DNA of 64,000 nucleotides from Shouchella clausii (GTDB lineage: Bacteria > Bacillota > Bacilli > Bacillales > Bacillaceae_D), in assembly GCF_002250115.1 (NCBI RefSeq), contig NZ_CP019985.1:4216001-4280000 (forward strand), written 5' to 3'. Positions 52,192-61,362 of this stretch are shown piece by piece (positions within the stretch are counted from its first letter, which is position 1; each line of letters starts with the position of its first letter). A model generated the notes under the pieces. It did no database searches. It was not told where the DNA came from and was given only the letters and a program-made list of their open reading frames with translations. The position numbers and the translations under genes are program-made.

Positions 52192-53613
52192 GTGGATGTA
52201 TCGATTTGGGTAATTGTCGCAAATATGACTGTGCTCTTAGGTGCCATCGTCTTTTCCTTTTATATTAGCAAACGTACTAGGAACAACGAAGGCTGGGCTG
52301 TTGGTGGACGGGCTTTGCCTGTCTATGTCGTCATTTTAACACAGTTCGCGACGGCTTCTGGCGGCGGCATGCTTGTTGCTCAAGTTGGGATCGGCTATGC
52401 TTTCGGTTGGAGTGTGATCACTTACGGCTTGTTTACAGGAGCGGGAGTCCTTGCCCTTCTGTTTCTTGCGAAATGGTTGCGCAAAAACGATTTTATTAGT
52501 CTCCCTGACATTTTCAAAAAAATATATGGCACTCACCCGTTCTTGATCACGACGATCACATTCATGACAATGGTGGTCCCCTTTGGTTGGCTATGTACGC
52601 AATTAGTTGCTTTCGGCCGATTGTTTTCAGAATTGACTGGCGTTGAGCCTTGGCTGTTAATGCTTATCTTCACAGTCATTTGCCTTTTATTTATTATCCC
52701 AGGAGGACTGGTATCTGTTGCCTGGACAGACTTGATTTTTGGAATTCTCATGCTCGTGATGGCTGTAGTGGCTTCTGTTTATGCGATCACATCAGCCGGC
52801 GGTTGGTCAGCGATCGTACAGGCAGTCCCTCAAGAGAATATTGGCATTGAAGGCTTTTGGTCCGTCGGACTTCTAACAGTGCTCTTTTGGTCATTATCGC
52901 TCACACCAGGCACAATGACCAATCAAATGTACTTCCAGCGCATTTATGCTGCTGACAGTATGAAGACAGTCGTCATTTCATTGTTATCTACTGCCGCTCT
53001 CCTCATTTTGACGAAGTTTTACGCAGCGTTAGTCGGCATGTCCGCCTACACGATGAACCCAAACTTGGATAACCCTGAAAGTGCTGCTGGCATGTTTTTA
53101 TCCAATATGCCATCCATTTTAATGGTCGCCTATTCTACTTTCATTTGTGCAACCTTGTTGTCGACGGTCACCAGCGCAGTCCAATCCGTCGTCGTTAATA
53201 TCACCCGTGATATATACCAGTCGTATCTTAATCCGAATGTCAGCGACGGACAGTTGCTCCGGACATCACGTATTTTTTCAGTGTTTGTCATCTTCTTTGC
53301 ATTTGCTCTTGCGACGTTATATCCACGGGCACTTGACTGGATTGTCGCTTCTTATGCTTATTCAGCTGCCGGTCTGTTTGCTCCACTGTTTATCGGCTTC
53401 GCTCTAAAAGACAGACAATTCCTTACTTTCAAAGGAGCGATTGCCGGTATGCTTTTTGGAATCGCAGGCGCAGGCTTGGCCCATTTGCTCGGTACAACCA
53501 TCCCATACGTTGCTTTCGGCTTACTTGCCTCCACGATTGGTCTGCTCATAGTAAGTGCAGCGACCCGAAACAAGAAAACGGCAGCTGTTGCCCGTAAAGA
53601 AACGTCCATTTAA
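52192..53613 (+). CDS. Sodium:solute symporter (SSS family)
   Basis: 473 residues with about 13 hydrophobic helices. The first helices carry GWAVGGRALPVYVVILTQFATASGGGMLVAQVGIGYAFG, the usual SSS substrate/sodium region; later SLTPGTMTNQMYFQRIYAADSMKT and the FICATLLSTVTSAVQSVVVNITRDIY segment (helix 8 sodium-site serines) are also typical. It imports a small solute with sodium, which suits an alkaliphile. The start is GTG at 52192 after AGGAGGGG. Substrate is likely that of the ArgH-like enzyme upstream. Confidence 0.9.
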   Translation: MDVSIWVIVANMTVLLGAIVFSFYISKRTRNNEGWAVGGRALPVYVVILTQFATASGGGMLVAQVGIGYAFGWSVITYGLFTGAGVLALLFLAKWLRKNDFISLPDIFKKIYGTHPFLITTITFMTMVVPFGWLCTQLVAFGRLFSELTGVEPWLLMLIFTVICLLFIIPGGLVSVAWTDLIFGILMLVMAVVASVYAITSAGGWSAIVQAVPQENIGIEGFWSVGLLTVLFWSLSLTPGTMTNQMYFQRIYAADSMKTVVISLLSTAALLILTKFYAALVGMSAYTMNPNLDNPESAAGMFLSNMPSILMVAYSTFICATLLSTVTSAVQSVVVNITRDIYQSYLNPNVSDGQLLRTSRIFSVFVIFFAFALATLYPRALDWIVASYAYSAAGLFAPLFIGFALKDRQFLTFKGAIAGMLFGIAGAGLAHLLGTTIPYVAFGLLASTIGLLIVSAATRNKKTAAVARKETSI

Positions 53614-53623
53614 CATGCAATGA

Positions 53624-53650
53624 AAAAGCAGGCTAGGGCAGCCTGCTTTT
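53624..53650. terminator. Terminator between symporter and SDR genes
   Basis: AAAAGCAGGCT pairs perfectly with AGCCTGCTTTT around a 5-base loop, usable by both convergent genes. Confidence 0.9.
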
Positions 53651-53655
53651 CTTGG

Positions 53656-54525
53656 TCATGAACTAATATAATCCCCGCCATTAATATGGATCGCCTGTCC
53701 GGTCATGTAGGAAGAGTCGTTTGAAGCGAGGAGTACATAGGCACCGACAAGTTCACTCGGCTGACCTGCTCGTCCCATTGGCGTCGTTGTGCCAAACTCA
53801 GACACTTTCTGCTCGTCAAAAGAAGCAGGAATCAACGGCGTCCAGATTGGGCCAGGGGCTACGCTGTTTACGCGAATATGCTTTGAAGCAAGCGCCTGCG
53901 CCATTGAACGGGTAAAGGCTGTAATGGCGCCTTTGGTACTCGTATAATCAATCAACGTCACGTTGCCCCGATAGGCATTAATAGAAGACGTATTGATAAT
54001 AGCGCTACCTGGCTTCAAATAATCAAGCGCTGCTTTCGTATAATACACATATGAATAGAAATTGGTCGCAAATGTACGGTGGAGCTGTTCGGCTGTTAGT
54101 TCCCGTAAATCGTTGACTGGATGTTGCTCTGCAGCGTTGTTGACTAAAATATCTAGGCCGCCAAGTTCCGTGACTGTACGTTCAACGCTCTCCTTACAAA
54201 ACGTTTCATCACTTATGTCGCCTGAAATCGTAATGCACTGGACGCCCTCTTGTTCGACGCGCTGCTTGGTTTGTTCTGCGTCTTCATGCTCATCTAAATA
54301 GACGATCGCAATATGGGCGCCTTCTTTAGCATACCCGACTGCCACGGCGCGGCCGATACCCGAATCGCCACCAGTAATAAGCGCTACTTTGCCGCGTAGT
54401 TTTCCTGTGCCTTTGTAATCGTCGTCTTCGTAGATCGGGCGCGGTTCCATCACCGCTTCATCCCCTGGTTGCTTGTCTTGTTTTTGCGGCGGAATGCCAT
54501 TTGCTAAATAATTGTGTAAGTCCAT
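53656..54525 (-). CDS. Short-chain dehydrogenase/reductase, YhdF-like general-stress protein
   Basis: 289 residues, the same length as B. subtilis YhdF. An N-terminal extension (PPQKQDKQPGDEAVMEPRPIYEDDDYKGTGKL) is typical of this SDR subgroup. The Rossmann motif is ALITGGDSGIGRAVA, followed by NNAAEQ, the catalytic Ser in NTSSINA and the YxxxK in YTSTKGA. The NAD(P)H-dependent substrate is unknown. A sigma-B-type promoter lies 40 bp upstream, in line with a stress role. ATG 54525 follows GGAGG. Confidence 0.9.
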   Translation of the reverse strand: MDLHNYLANGIPPQKQDKQPGDEAVMEPRPIYEDDDYKGTGKLRGKVALITGGDSGIGRAVAVGYAKEGAHIAIVYLDEHEDAEQTKQRVEQEGVQCITISGDISDETFCKESVERTVTELGGLDILVNNAAEQHPVNDLRELTAEQLHRTFATNFYSYVYYTKAALDYLKPGSAIINTSSINAYRGNVTLIDYTSTKGAITAFTRSMAQALASKHIRVNSVAPGPIWTPLIPASFDEQKVSEFGTTTPMGRAGQPSELVGAYVLLASNDSSYMTGQAIHINGGDYISS

Positions 54526-54564
54526 TTTCTCTCTTTCCTCCTCTTCTTCATCATTAGTATTGGT

Positions 54565-54591
54565 ATACCTCAAAAGTTAGGGTATTTAAAC
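54565..54591 (-). promoter_or_regulatory. Sigma-B-type promoter of the SDR gene
   Basis: On the minus strand GTTTAA (54591-54586) and AGGTAT (54570-54565) are 15 bp apart; sigma-B consensus is GTTTAA and GGGTAT with 12-15 bp. Confidence 0.6.
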
Positions 54592-54719
54592 ATAAGCACT
54601 TTTCATCCGTTAAAACACCTGAAATTTTTACTAAAAACTGCATACATACGCGGTGTGATCATGCTAATCTGTCATTATGGTGTACAAAACAGGCCTTTTT
54701 CATGCAAAAACAACTCTAC

Positions 54720-54749
54720 TTGGACAGCCTTAAAAAAAAGCGGTATACT
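54720..54749 (+). promoter_or_regulatory. Promoter of the beta-helix gene
   Basis: TTGGAC (54720-54725) and TATACT (54744-54749) are 18 bp apart, 24 bp before the start codon. Confidence 0.55.
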
Positions 54750-54773
54750 CTAGCATAGATTGAGGTGAAAACG

Positions 54774-56549
54774 GTGAAAACAATCCACGTAACAAGAAAA
54801 CTTCTTTCCAAGTACAAAACGATTGAAGAAGCGTTGCTTGATGCTAGCGATGGGGATACGATCAAAATAGATCAAGGAACATACCAGGAGTCTGTGACAA
54901 TTGCCAAGTCTGTTCATTTAGTCGGCCTCGGTGAACCGGAAACAGTTATCATTCAAGCGCCAATGGATATCATCAATAAAGCGTCGGTGTCGATAAAAAA
55001 CATATCTTTTGCCGAATGCGAAAAAGGGCTAACCGTTAAAAACGGATATGCGCAATTGACTCATTGTCAGTTTACTCGCCTGAAAAAATGGGGGATCCAT
55101 GTACTTGAGGATGGCCATCTTGATTTAACCGACGCCACGATTCGCCATAGTGGCATCGGCCTATTTGTAGTTGGTCGAGCCCGCGCCGAGTACTGCGCTT
55201 TATACAGCCAACGGGGCAGTCAAGTCTGCGTAAGCGGAAACGGCCGGTTTGTAATGAAACACTCGCATATTTACCAAGGAAAGAGCGCGGCGATTTATTT
55301 TGACCAGAACAGCCGCAGCTTTGTGGAAAATTGCCAAATCTACGGCCATCATTCTGAAAATATGCAACTTAAATCAACAGGCAACAGCGAAGCCGCTTTA
55401 AAAGATTGCCTGATCTATGAAAGCTCTTCTGGAGGGGCACTTGTCCTTGGCGAATCGAAGCTGACATTGAATTCATGTACGTTGACTAATAATGTACCGA
55501 GACAAGTAGTCGTTTTAGGCGGGGAAACGATTATCCAAAATAGTTTGTTTGAAACAGGACAAATTGGAGTGGACATTAACGATAACGGTACCGCCCAACT
55601 TGAAGCAACGATTCTCACGTCGCACGAAGACGACCATATTCGCGTTGGCGATGGCGCCCTTTACGTGTATCGAAGTACAATTAAATTTGGGCAAAAATCA
55701 GGCGTAGTCCTGACGAAAAACGCCTATGCCCATATTGAATCAAGCGATTTGTTCGGCCACATGATGCCACAATTAGCAGTAAGCGAACAAGCACGTGTAA
55801 GCCTAAAACATAGCGCTATCTTCTATGGCAAACATTATGGGTTTTGGCTGACGGAACAAGCAAGTGCAGATGTTGGCCACTGCCGCTTTTATGAAAATGA
55901 ACTGAATCAACTCGTCATTGCAGACAAAAGTGAAGCCGACCTAGAAGACATACAAGTCTTTGATGGAGCGCAAAGCGGCCTTTATATTCATGACCATAGC
56001 CATGCGAATGTTGTAAATTCAACTTTTTACCATCATAATGACCTTTATCCGCAAATTTATGTAAGCAGCCATTCAACGATTACAATGAAAGAAAGCAAGC
56101 TTTATGACAGTTATGAGAGCGGCATCCGCTTTGACATGGAAGCGAGCGGGCTCCTGGAACATTGCCAGTTTAGCGGCCATTACGAAGCACAAATTGATAT
56201 CCAACATAGCGCTCCAACGATTCGAGAATGCGTGATCGAAAACGGCGGAACTTGCGCCATTCGCTTGCTCCATGCTGGCGGCTTCATCGAAAATTGTACA
56301 TTTAGCGGCCATGAACACAATATTGCCATTGGGGGCGAATGCGACACAGACATTATCGGTCAAGAAGCTGACGCATTGCGCCAATACGCCGAAGCATTAA
56401 GTGTGACAGAAGAAATGGAAGCACAGCTCTCACAAGCTGAAATGCGGGCAGCACTAGAAAAAGCACAAAAAGACGCAGAGCGTGAAGAGCGGACAGTGGA
56501 AATTGTCGGTCTTGTAGAGGAATTGGAAGAACAACTCGGAAAAAAATAA
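54774..56549 (+). CDS. Cytoplasmic right-handed parallel beta-helix repeat protein
   Basis: 591 residues from the GTG at 54774 (GAGGTGA five bases upstream). After an N-terminal pectate-lyase-like entry (YKTIEEALLDASDGDTIKIDQGTYQES ... VGLGEPETVII), about 20 short coils of 22-24 residues follow, with recurring phrases such as V..S.F..H, A.I.DC.. and SG.Y....A.V. They run to about residue 530. The last 60 residues are a charged coiled coil (EEMEAQLSQAEMRAALEKAQKDAEREE). No signal peptide or membrane helix, so it is not a secreted lyase, and no catalytic Asp cluster was noticed. In some Bacillales such beta-helix domains are joined to an AAA ATPase; this protein stops before one. Function unknown. 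Confidence 0.85.
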   Translation: MKTIHVTRKLLSKYKTIEEALLDASDGDTIKIDQGTYQESVTIAKSVHLVGLGEPETVIIQAPMDIINKASVSIKNISFAECEKGLTVKNGYAQLTHCQFTRLKKWGIHVLEDGHLDLTDATIRHSGIGLFVVGRARAEYCALYSQRGSQVCVSGNGRFVMKHSHIYQGKSAAIYFDQNSRSFVENCQIYGHHSENMQLKSTGNSEAALKDCLIYESSSGGALVLGESKLTLNSCTLTNNVPRQVVVLGGETIIQNSLFETGQIGVDINDNGTAQLEATILTSHEDDHIRVGDGALYVYRSTIKFGQKSGVVLTKNAYAHIESSDLFGHMMPQLAVSEQARVSLKHSAIFYGKHYGFWLTEQASADVGHCRFYENELNQLVIADKSEADLEDIQVFDGAQSGLYIHDHSHANVVNSTFYHHNDLYPQIYVSSHSTITMKESKLYDSYESGIRFDMEASGLLEHCQFSGHYEAQIDIQHSAPTIRECVIENGGTCAIRLLHAGGFIENCTFSGHEHNIAIGGECDTDIIGQEADALRQYAEALSVTEEMEAQLSQAEMRAALEKAQKDAEREERTVEIVGLVEELEEQLGKK

Positions 56550-56577
56550 TCCTTTAGCAGATAATAGCTAAAAATTG

Positions 56578-56602
56578 AGGCGCCCTCTACAAGAAGGCGC
56601 CT
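56578..56602 (+). terminator. First copy of the duplicated terminator hairpin (element copy B, left)
   Basis: AGGCGCC and GGCGCCT form a 7-bp stem with an 11-base loop. The same 25-bp (27 bp with two shared flanking bases) sequence recurs exactly at 56757-56781. Confidence 0.85.
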
Positions 56603-56756
56603 GAGGTTGTCGACAAAGTCGACAAAATCATTCAGACTGATAGAAAACGTTTGTCAGACGAGGAGTGCAGCCGAGGGAAGATGCGAATAGAACGGGGGTT
56701 CATGAGCATATGACCGAGGCAAACGACGAAGTATGCGAGCGTTTGTCTACAGTCTG
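56603..56756 (+). mobile_element. Terminator-targeting MITE-like element, copy B (154 bp)
   Basis: Begins GAGGTTGTCGACAAAG and ends CTACAGTCTG; read inward the right end is CAGACTGTAGACAAAC, matching the left end at 11 of 16 positions. Same length as copy A and about 90% identical by eye, in the same orientation relative to the upstream gene. It lies between two exact copies of the beta-helix gene's terminator hairpin. A second, internal TCAGACTGATAGAAAACG (56633) resembles the inverted right end, so the element may fold into a long hairpin. No coding sequence. Confidence 0.82.
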
Positions 56757-56782
56757 AGGCGCCCTCTACAAGAAGGCGCCTC
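56757..56782. terminator. Second copy of the duplicated terminator hairpin (element copy B, right)
   Basis: Exact repeat of the left hairpin; here the stem extends one pair further (GAGGCGCC/GGCGCCTC). It lies between the beta-helix gene and the convergent dinB gene. Confidence 0.85.
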
Positions 56783-56811
56783 ATTATAGTCCGTTGAACG
56801 TATTATTCAGA

Positions 56812-57285
56812 CTAAATCACGGGCTTATCCATTTTCCGTAAAAACGCAATTTGCCCGATATGGTAGGCATTATGCGTTGTTGTATTTGCAATTAACCCCC
56901 ACCATTCGGCCTCTACCGGATAGCCTTTTACCTTCTCTGACAATTGCTTTTCTGTAATTAAGTCCTGCCAACGCAACAAAATGCCCAGCAGCTCCGTTTG
57001 CAAAGTTTGGAAGTTTTTATCTTTGGGGACAAGAAAGCTATCCGCATTCTTTTCAATGCCAGGTACTCTACTTGCGTCCGCTTTTTCATAGCGTGTCTGC
57101 CATGTTTGATTCCAGTAGATTAAATGTTGGACAATCTCGGCAATGCTATGACTCGATTTGTCAGGTTTCCAAAACGCCTCTATTTCCGTGATCCCTTTGA
57201 CAGCTTCTTGGAAAGGGATATACCAGCTGGGGGCATTTGTATTTGCTAATAATTGGTCTAATAATACTGTTTTAGCATCAACCAT
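56812..57285 (-). CDS. DinB/YfiT-like metal-dependent protein
   Basis: 157 residues of the four-helix DinB fold. A histidine in EIVQHLIYWNQTW and two in NTTTHNAYHIGQI occupy the expected metal-site positions. Family members include bacillithiol transferases and damage-inducible proteins of unknown activity, so the function is open. ATG 57285 follows AGGAGGAG. Confidence 0.85.
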   Translation of the reverse strand: MVDAKTVLLDQLLANTNAPSWYIPFQEAVKGITEIEAFWKPDKSSHSIAEIVQHLIYWNQTWQTRYEKADASRVPGIEKNADSFLVPKDKNFQTLQTELLGILLRWQDLITEKQLSEKVKGYPVEAEWWGLIANTTTHNAYHIGQIAFLRKMDKPVI

Positions 57286-57311
57286 TTTTCTCAACTCCTC
57301 CTATAAATCTT

Positions 57312-57593
57312 CTAAAAAATCGAATTTGGCAGTTTCCACTGGAACTCCTTTCTTCCTGTATCGCTGTTTATCCGCTCTTTGCCTCCTATTTTATTAAAAG
57401 CAAAAGGATACCATACACCTACTATCGCAGAAGTGATATAGGGCGTAAAGTATACTAGGGTTGGCAACGTGTCAATCACTGTAAATTGTGATAAAACGAA
57501 TGGCAGCCCGCTTCCATACCCGGTATTCGTTTTCCGATGTCCAATGGAAGTATCTTTTACCCAAACTCCCTTATTTTGCTTTTTCTTACTCAT
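57312..57593 (-). CDS. Hypothetical protein, doubtful
   Basis: A 93-codon frame with basic, Gly/Lys-rich ends (MSKKKQNKGVWVKDTSIGHRKTNTGYGSG) and a hydrophobic middle that could span the membrane. No family recognised and no good ribosome site (only CCCTT before the ATG). Codon use looks ordinary. It may be a real small membrane protein or a remnant; it sits upstream of dinB on the same strand with a 26-bp gap. Confidence 0.45.
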   Translation of the reverse strand: MSKKKQNKGVWVKDTSIGHRKTNTGYGSGLPFVLSQFTVIDTLPTLVYFTPYITSAIVGVWYPFAFNKIGGKERINSDTGRKEFQWKLPNSIF

Positions 57594-57646
57594 AAGGGTA
57601 CTCTAGTCATGCGAAGTTCTGACGATTATAGGCACGGAAAACAGCA

Positions 57647-57681
57647 ACGACCAGCAAATACCTGACTGCTGGTCGTTTTTG
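57647..57681. terminator. Terminator after the DrrAB-like ABC genes
   Basis: ACGACCAGCA pairs perfectly with TGCTGGTCGT around a 10-base loop, with T runs on both sides depending on strand. Confidence 0.8.
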
Positions 57682-57683
57682 TT

Positions 57684-58523
57684 TTACTTCTTATTTCGGT
57701 ACAAATACATCGTAAGCGGAGCAAAAACAGCTGCAATTAAAAACGATACAGCTACTACCCAGCCTACCTGTTCACCCGTCGCCGTTCCATGCATGAAGCC
57801 ACGAACGGCATCGACTAATAAGGAGATTGGATTGATGTCGACAAAAACTTGGAGCCACGATGGCAACGTTCCTGGATCGACGAAGACATTGCTAACAAAA
57901 GTGAGCGGAAACAGCACCATCATGCTGACCATCATGAGCGATTTATCAGAACGCATAATAAGGCCAAGCGTCGTCCAAATCCACGATAAGCTGAAGCAGA
58001 AAAGCAAGATCAGCGCAACGGCGGCAATGACGCCAAGCGCTCCCCCTTCTGGACGAAATCCAAGAATAAGGCCAAGTACAATCATGATCACAGATGCCAT
58101 TGTATAGCGGACTGTATCTACCAGCAACGAGCCGATCAAAGCCGAAGGCAGCCAGATTGGCAACGTTCGGAAACGGTCGAAGATGCCTTTTCGAATATCG
58201 TTGTTTAAATCAAGTCCAGTATACATTGTAATTTGCGCGACGGTCATGACAAGAATCCCTGGCAGGAGGAATTGCAAGTATTCATTTGTGGAGCCAGAAA
58301 TCGCACCGCCAAATAAATAAGTGAACATCAACAGGAAAATAACCGGAAAGACTGTCACATCAAACATTTGTTCAGGAATGTGCTTAATCCGCAGCAGCGC
58401 CCTAGTCGCGAATGTCATTGACGCAGCGAGTGGATTCGGGCGAGGCGGGCGCCTGCTTTTGGCAATCGCATCCGCTAATTGCATGCTTTGTTCTTGTTTA
58501 TTTCCTTCCGTTGCCTCGTTCAT
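57684..58523 (-). CDS. ABC-2 type transporter permease, DrrB-like
   Basis: 279 residues with six hydrophobic segments and the ABC-2 signature region ([37 protein letters not shown]). The [29 protein letters not shown] stretch is typical of daunorubicin-resistance DrrB-type permeases. It partners the ATPase gene overlapping upstream by four bases. Likely exports an amphipathic drug, antibiotic or lipid. Confidence 0.88.
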   Translation of the reverse strand: MNEATEGNKQEQSMQLADAIAKSRRPPRPNPLAASMTFATRALLRIKHIPEQMFDVTVFPVIFLLMFTYLFGGAISGSTNEYLQFLLPGILVMTVAQITMYTGLDLNNDIRKGIFDRFRTLPIWLPSALIGSLLVDTVRYTMASVIMIVLGLILGFRPEGGALGVIAAVALILLFCFSLSWIWTTLGLIMRSDKSLMMVSMMVLFPLTFVSNVFVDPGTLPSWLQVFVDINPISLLVDAVRGFMHGTATGEQVGWVVAVSFLIAAVFAPLTMYLYRNKK

Positions 58524-59503
58524 TCGCTCCCCTCCTTTTCTTCCTCTGGGGTTTGCACCATTTCACCAGTCAGCGTCAAAAAGACCTCATCTAGACTCGG
58601 CTGTCCAAGGGAAAATGTACGGACAGCTATGTTTGCGCTCGCTAATTTTCCTACAGCAGCTGCCGCCACATCTGGATTACCCGTTTGCGCGGTAAGCGAC
58701 GTCGGGTCTTTTCCAGGATGCACCATGGTGTTCTGATCTTCCGCCAGCAATTGCATCGCCCTTTCCCGATCGCTTGCTTGTTGCAGCGTCAAGTGGAGTG
58801 TATTCGTGCCAACCGATGCTTTCAACTCACTGCTTGTGCCTTCAGCAATAATCTTGCCATGGTTGATAACGGCAATCCGGTCCGCCAGCTGGTCAGCTTC
58901 CTCCAAATATTGCGTTGTAAGGAGCACTGTCGTACCAGCATCGACCAATGTACGGACAATATCCCACACTTGGTTGCGGCTCCGGGGATCAAGCCCTGTG
59001 GTTGGTTCATCAAGAAACAGCAGTTCAGGCGTAACAACAATGCTAGCGGCAATGTCTATGCGGCGACGCATCCCGCCCGAGTAATTTTTCACTTGCCTTT
59101 TTGCGGCTTCCTCTAATCCAAATGCATGGAGCAATTCTTCCCCTCGCCGTCTTGCTTGTTTCCGCTTATATCCCATAAGTCGGGCAATCATCGTCAAATT
59201 TTCAATGCCAGTTAAATCTTCATCGATGGAAGCATATTGTCCTGTTAAACTGATCCGGCTTCTGACTGCATCTGTGTCTTTGGCGAGGTCATGGCCAAAG
59301 ATCTTCGCCTCACCACCATCTGGTTTTAAAAGAGTCGCAAGCATGCGGATTGTCGTCGTCTTTCCCGCCCCGTTTGGCCCAAGAAAGCCATAGACCGTTC
59401 CTTTTACGACAGACAAATCGACGCCATCAACAGCCCGATGCTTGCCAAACACTTTCACGAGGCCTTTCGCCTCGATCGCCTTTTCTTCTGTCATTTGCAC
59501 CAA
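58520..59503 (-). CDS. ABC transporter ATP-binding protein, DrrA-like
   Basis: 327 residues: Walker [11 protein letters not shown], the signature [16 protein letters not shown], Walker [21 protein letters not shown] and a C-terminal DrrA domain (about 220-327) ending [17 protein letters not shown], which is the DrrA CREEM-like motif region. It energises the permease encoded next. A TTG at 59503 and an ATG at 59494 are both possible starts; a 13-codon frame begins after AGGAG at about 59533 and ends in the ATG at 59494, hinting at a coupled leader. Confidence 0.88.
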   Translation of the reverse strand: MVQMTEEKAIEAKGLVKVFGKHRAVDGVDLSVVKGTVYGFLGPNGAGKTTTIRMLATLLKPDGGEAKIFGHDLAKDTDAVRSRISLTGQYASIDEDLTGIENLTMIARLMGYKRKQARRRGEELLHAFGLEEAAKRQVKNYSGGMRRRIDIAASIVVTPELLFLDEPTTGLDPRSRNQVWDIVRTLVDAGTTVLLTTQYLEEADQLADRIAVINHGKIIAEGTSSELKASVGTNTLHLTLQQASDRERAMQLLAEDQNTMVHPGKDPTSLTAQTGNPDVAAAAVGKLASANIAVRTFSLGQPSLDEVFLTLTGEMVQTPEEEKEGSE

Positions 59504-59831
59504 CTATATTCAGCCCCCTTTTTTACCAACATTACTCCTATTCAGTCAAACGCTTATTTATGCTCAACGCCCAATCCACAAATGATCACGCCTTGCGCCT
59601 GACACTTGGAAAAATACGCCACATCGTGATGAGCGACAGCAAGACCGATGGCGCGCACTTTATTCCGTCATTCAAGTATAGCACCTTGTTCGATGTTACT
59701 GAACGGTTTTGTCTGAAATATAAAACAAATGCTGCTAGCAATCATACTTCACTTCGCTGGACTGTTAACGTCGCATGCTCTCCTTTTATTTTCCTAGCTG
59801 GCAAGAATGCTGAAATGACCTTCAACAAAGC
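59504..59831. other. Intergenic region upstream of the DrrAB-like operon
   Basis: About 330 bp without a supported gene on either strand. On the minus strand it should carry the promoter of the ABC operon, but no convincing -35/-10 pair was found. A short frame that ends at the ABC gene start is the only notable item. Confidence 0.4.
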
Positions 59832-59864
59832 AAAAATCTCGCCTCGTTTTGCACACGAGGCGAG
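59832..59864 (-). terminator. Terminator of the DHA2 exporter gene
   Basis: CTCGCCTCG pairs with CGAGGCGAG around a 9-base loop, followed by ATTTTTG on the minus strand. Confidence 0.88.
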
Positions 59865-59880
59865 CCTATTTGTGTTTTCG

Positions 59881-61362
59881 TTAAGAATGATTTGGAGCCT
59901 CCGTCAAGTCCTCTGCTCTTCCTGGCAACTCTTCATTGCTGTCTTCGGCAGGTTTTGCCCGTTTCATGAAAAAGGCTAGTACTAACGCAATGATTGAAAC
60001 GTACACCGTAACCATAAATGCGTCGTTGATCCCTTCGACCATTGCCTGTTGACCGAGAAGCGCAGGATCAATTGTACCAGCTAGCTCCTCTGCATGGATT
60101 CTAGTCTGTGTAGACATAATCGTCACAAGCAACGCGGAACCAACAGCCCCTGCCACTTGGTTTAGCGTATTATTCATCGCAGTTCCGTGTGGATTCATTC
60201 GTGCGGGAAGCTGATTTAAACCATTTGTCATGACAGGCATCATCAACATAGACATGCCAAACATCCTAAATGAATACAACATAATCAACTCCGTATAGGA
60301 AGTATCAAGAGCCAATGTCGTGAAAAAGTAGGAAGTAACAATCGTAATCAACAGACCGATGACCGCTAAAACGCGCCCGCCAAATTTGTCAAACAAACGT
60401 CCGGTGATCGGGGACATCGCTCCCATGATTAAAGCGCCTGGCAGCATGAGCAAGCCTGCATGGAATGGCGAAATGCCGCGGACAGTTTGAATGTAAAGCG
60501 GCATGAGCAACATTCCGCCAAACATGCCCATCGTCACTGTAAGCGAAATCGCCGAAGATAAAGCAAACATCGGGTATTTATAAATTCGAAAGTCCAGCAT
60601 CGGCTTTTCTAATTGGAATTGCCGCGTAATAAACAACACAAGGCCAACCACACCGACGACGATTGTGCCGTACACTTCTAAGCTAGCCCATCCTTTGTCG
60701 CCAGCAGCACTAAACCCATACAATATCCCGCCAAAACCGATGCTTGATAAAATAACAGACATCACATCAAGATGTGTATGCACCGATTGTTTATTGTCAT
60801 ACAGTCGAAAAACAGCGAGTAAAAGGGTAACAATCGCGAACGGCAGCATCATATAAAACAATACACGCCATTCATAATGTTCTACAATCCAGCCTGACAA
60901 CGTCGGGCCAATTGCCGGGGCAAATACCATGACGAGGCCAAAAATGCCCATTGCCGAGCCGCGCTTTTCAACGGGAAACGATGTTAACATTACATTCATT
61001 AACAACGGCATCATAATCGCCGATCCTGAAGCTTGAATGACACGCCCTGCCATAAGTACTGGAAAACCGTGGGAGAAACCAGCTAATGCAGTTCCTAAAG
61101 TAAACAGTGTCATTGCTGTTAAAAAAAGCCCACGCACGGAAAATTTTTGGATTAAAAACGCTGTAATGGGTATAAGAATCCCATTTACAAGCATATAGCC
61201 CGTCGTTAACCATTGAACAGTCGCAGGAGAAATATCAAAGTCTGCCATGATCGACGGCAAAGCCACATTAAGCAACGTATTGTTTAGTAACGCAATAAAT
61301 GCACCGGCAAGCAGCATCGCAATCATTTTATATGGCGGTTTCGTTGGTGTATGTTCTGTCAT
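59881..61362 (-). CDS. DHA2-family (EmrB/QacA) multidrug exporter
   Basis: 493 residues with 14 predicted helices. Motifs include LLNNTLLNVALPSIMADF after helix 1 (the DHA2 D1-type motif), GRVIQASGSAIMMPLLMNV, the antiporter motif C GLVMVFAPAIGPTLSGWIVEHYEWRVLFYM, and GRLFDKFGGR. Proton-driven export of toxic compounds; the substrate is unknown. It diverges from the TetR gene, which very probably represses it. GAGGGGG precedes the ATG. Confidence 0.92.
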   Translation of the reverse strand: MTEHTPTKPPYKMIAMLLAGAFIALLNNTLLNVALPSIMADFDISPATVQWLTTGYMLVNGILIPITAFLIQKFSVRGLFLTAMTLFTLGTALAGFSHGFPVLMAGRVIQASGSAIMMPLLMNVMLTSFPVEKRGSAMGIFGLVMVFAPAIGPTLSGWIVEHYEWRVLFYMMLPFAIVTLLLAVFRLYDNKQSVHTHLDVMSVILSSIGFGGILYGFSAAGDKGWASLEVYGTIVVGVVGLVLFITRQFQLEKPMLDFRIYKYPMFALSSAISLTVTMGMFGGMLLMPLYIQTVRGISPFHAGLLMLPGALIMGAMSPITGRLFDKFGGRVLAVIGLLITIVTSYFFTTLALDTSYTELIMLYSFRMFGMSMLMMPVMTNGLNQLPARMNPHGTAMNNTLNQVAGAVGSALLVTIMSTQTRIHAEELAGTIDPALLGQQAMVEGINDAFMVTVYVSIIALVLAFFMKRAKPAEDSNEELPGRAEDLTEAPNHS

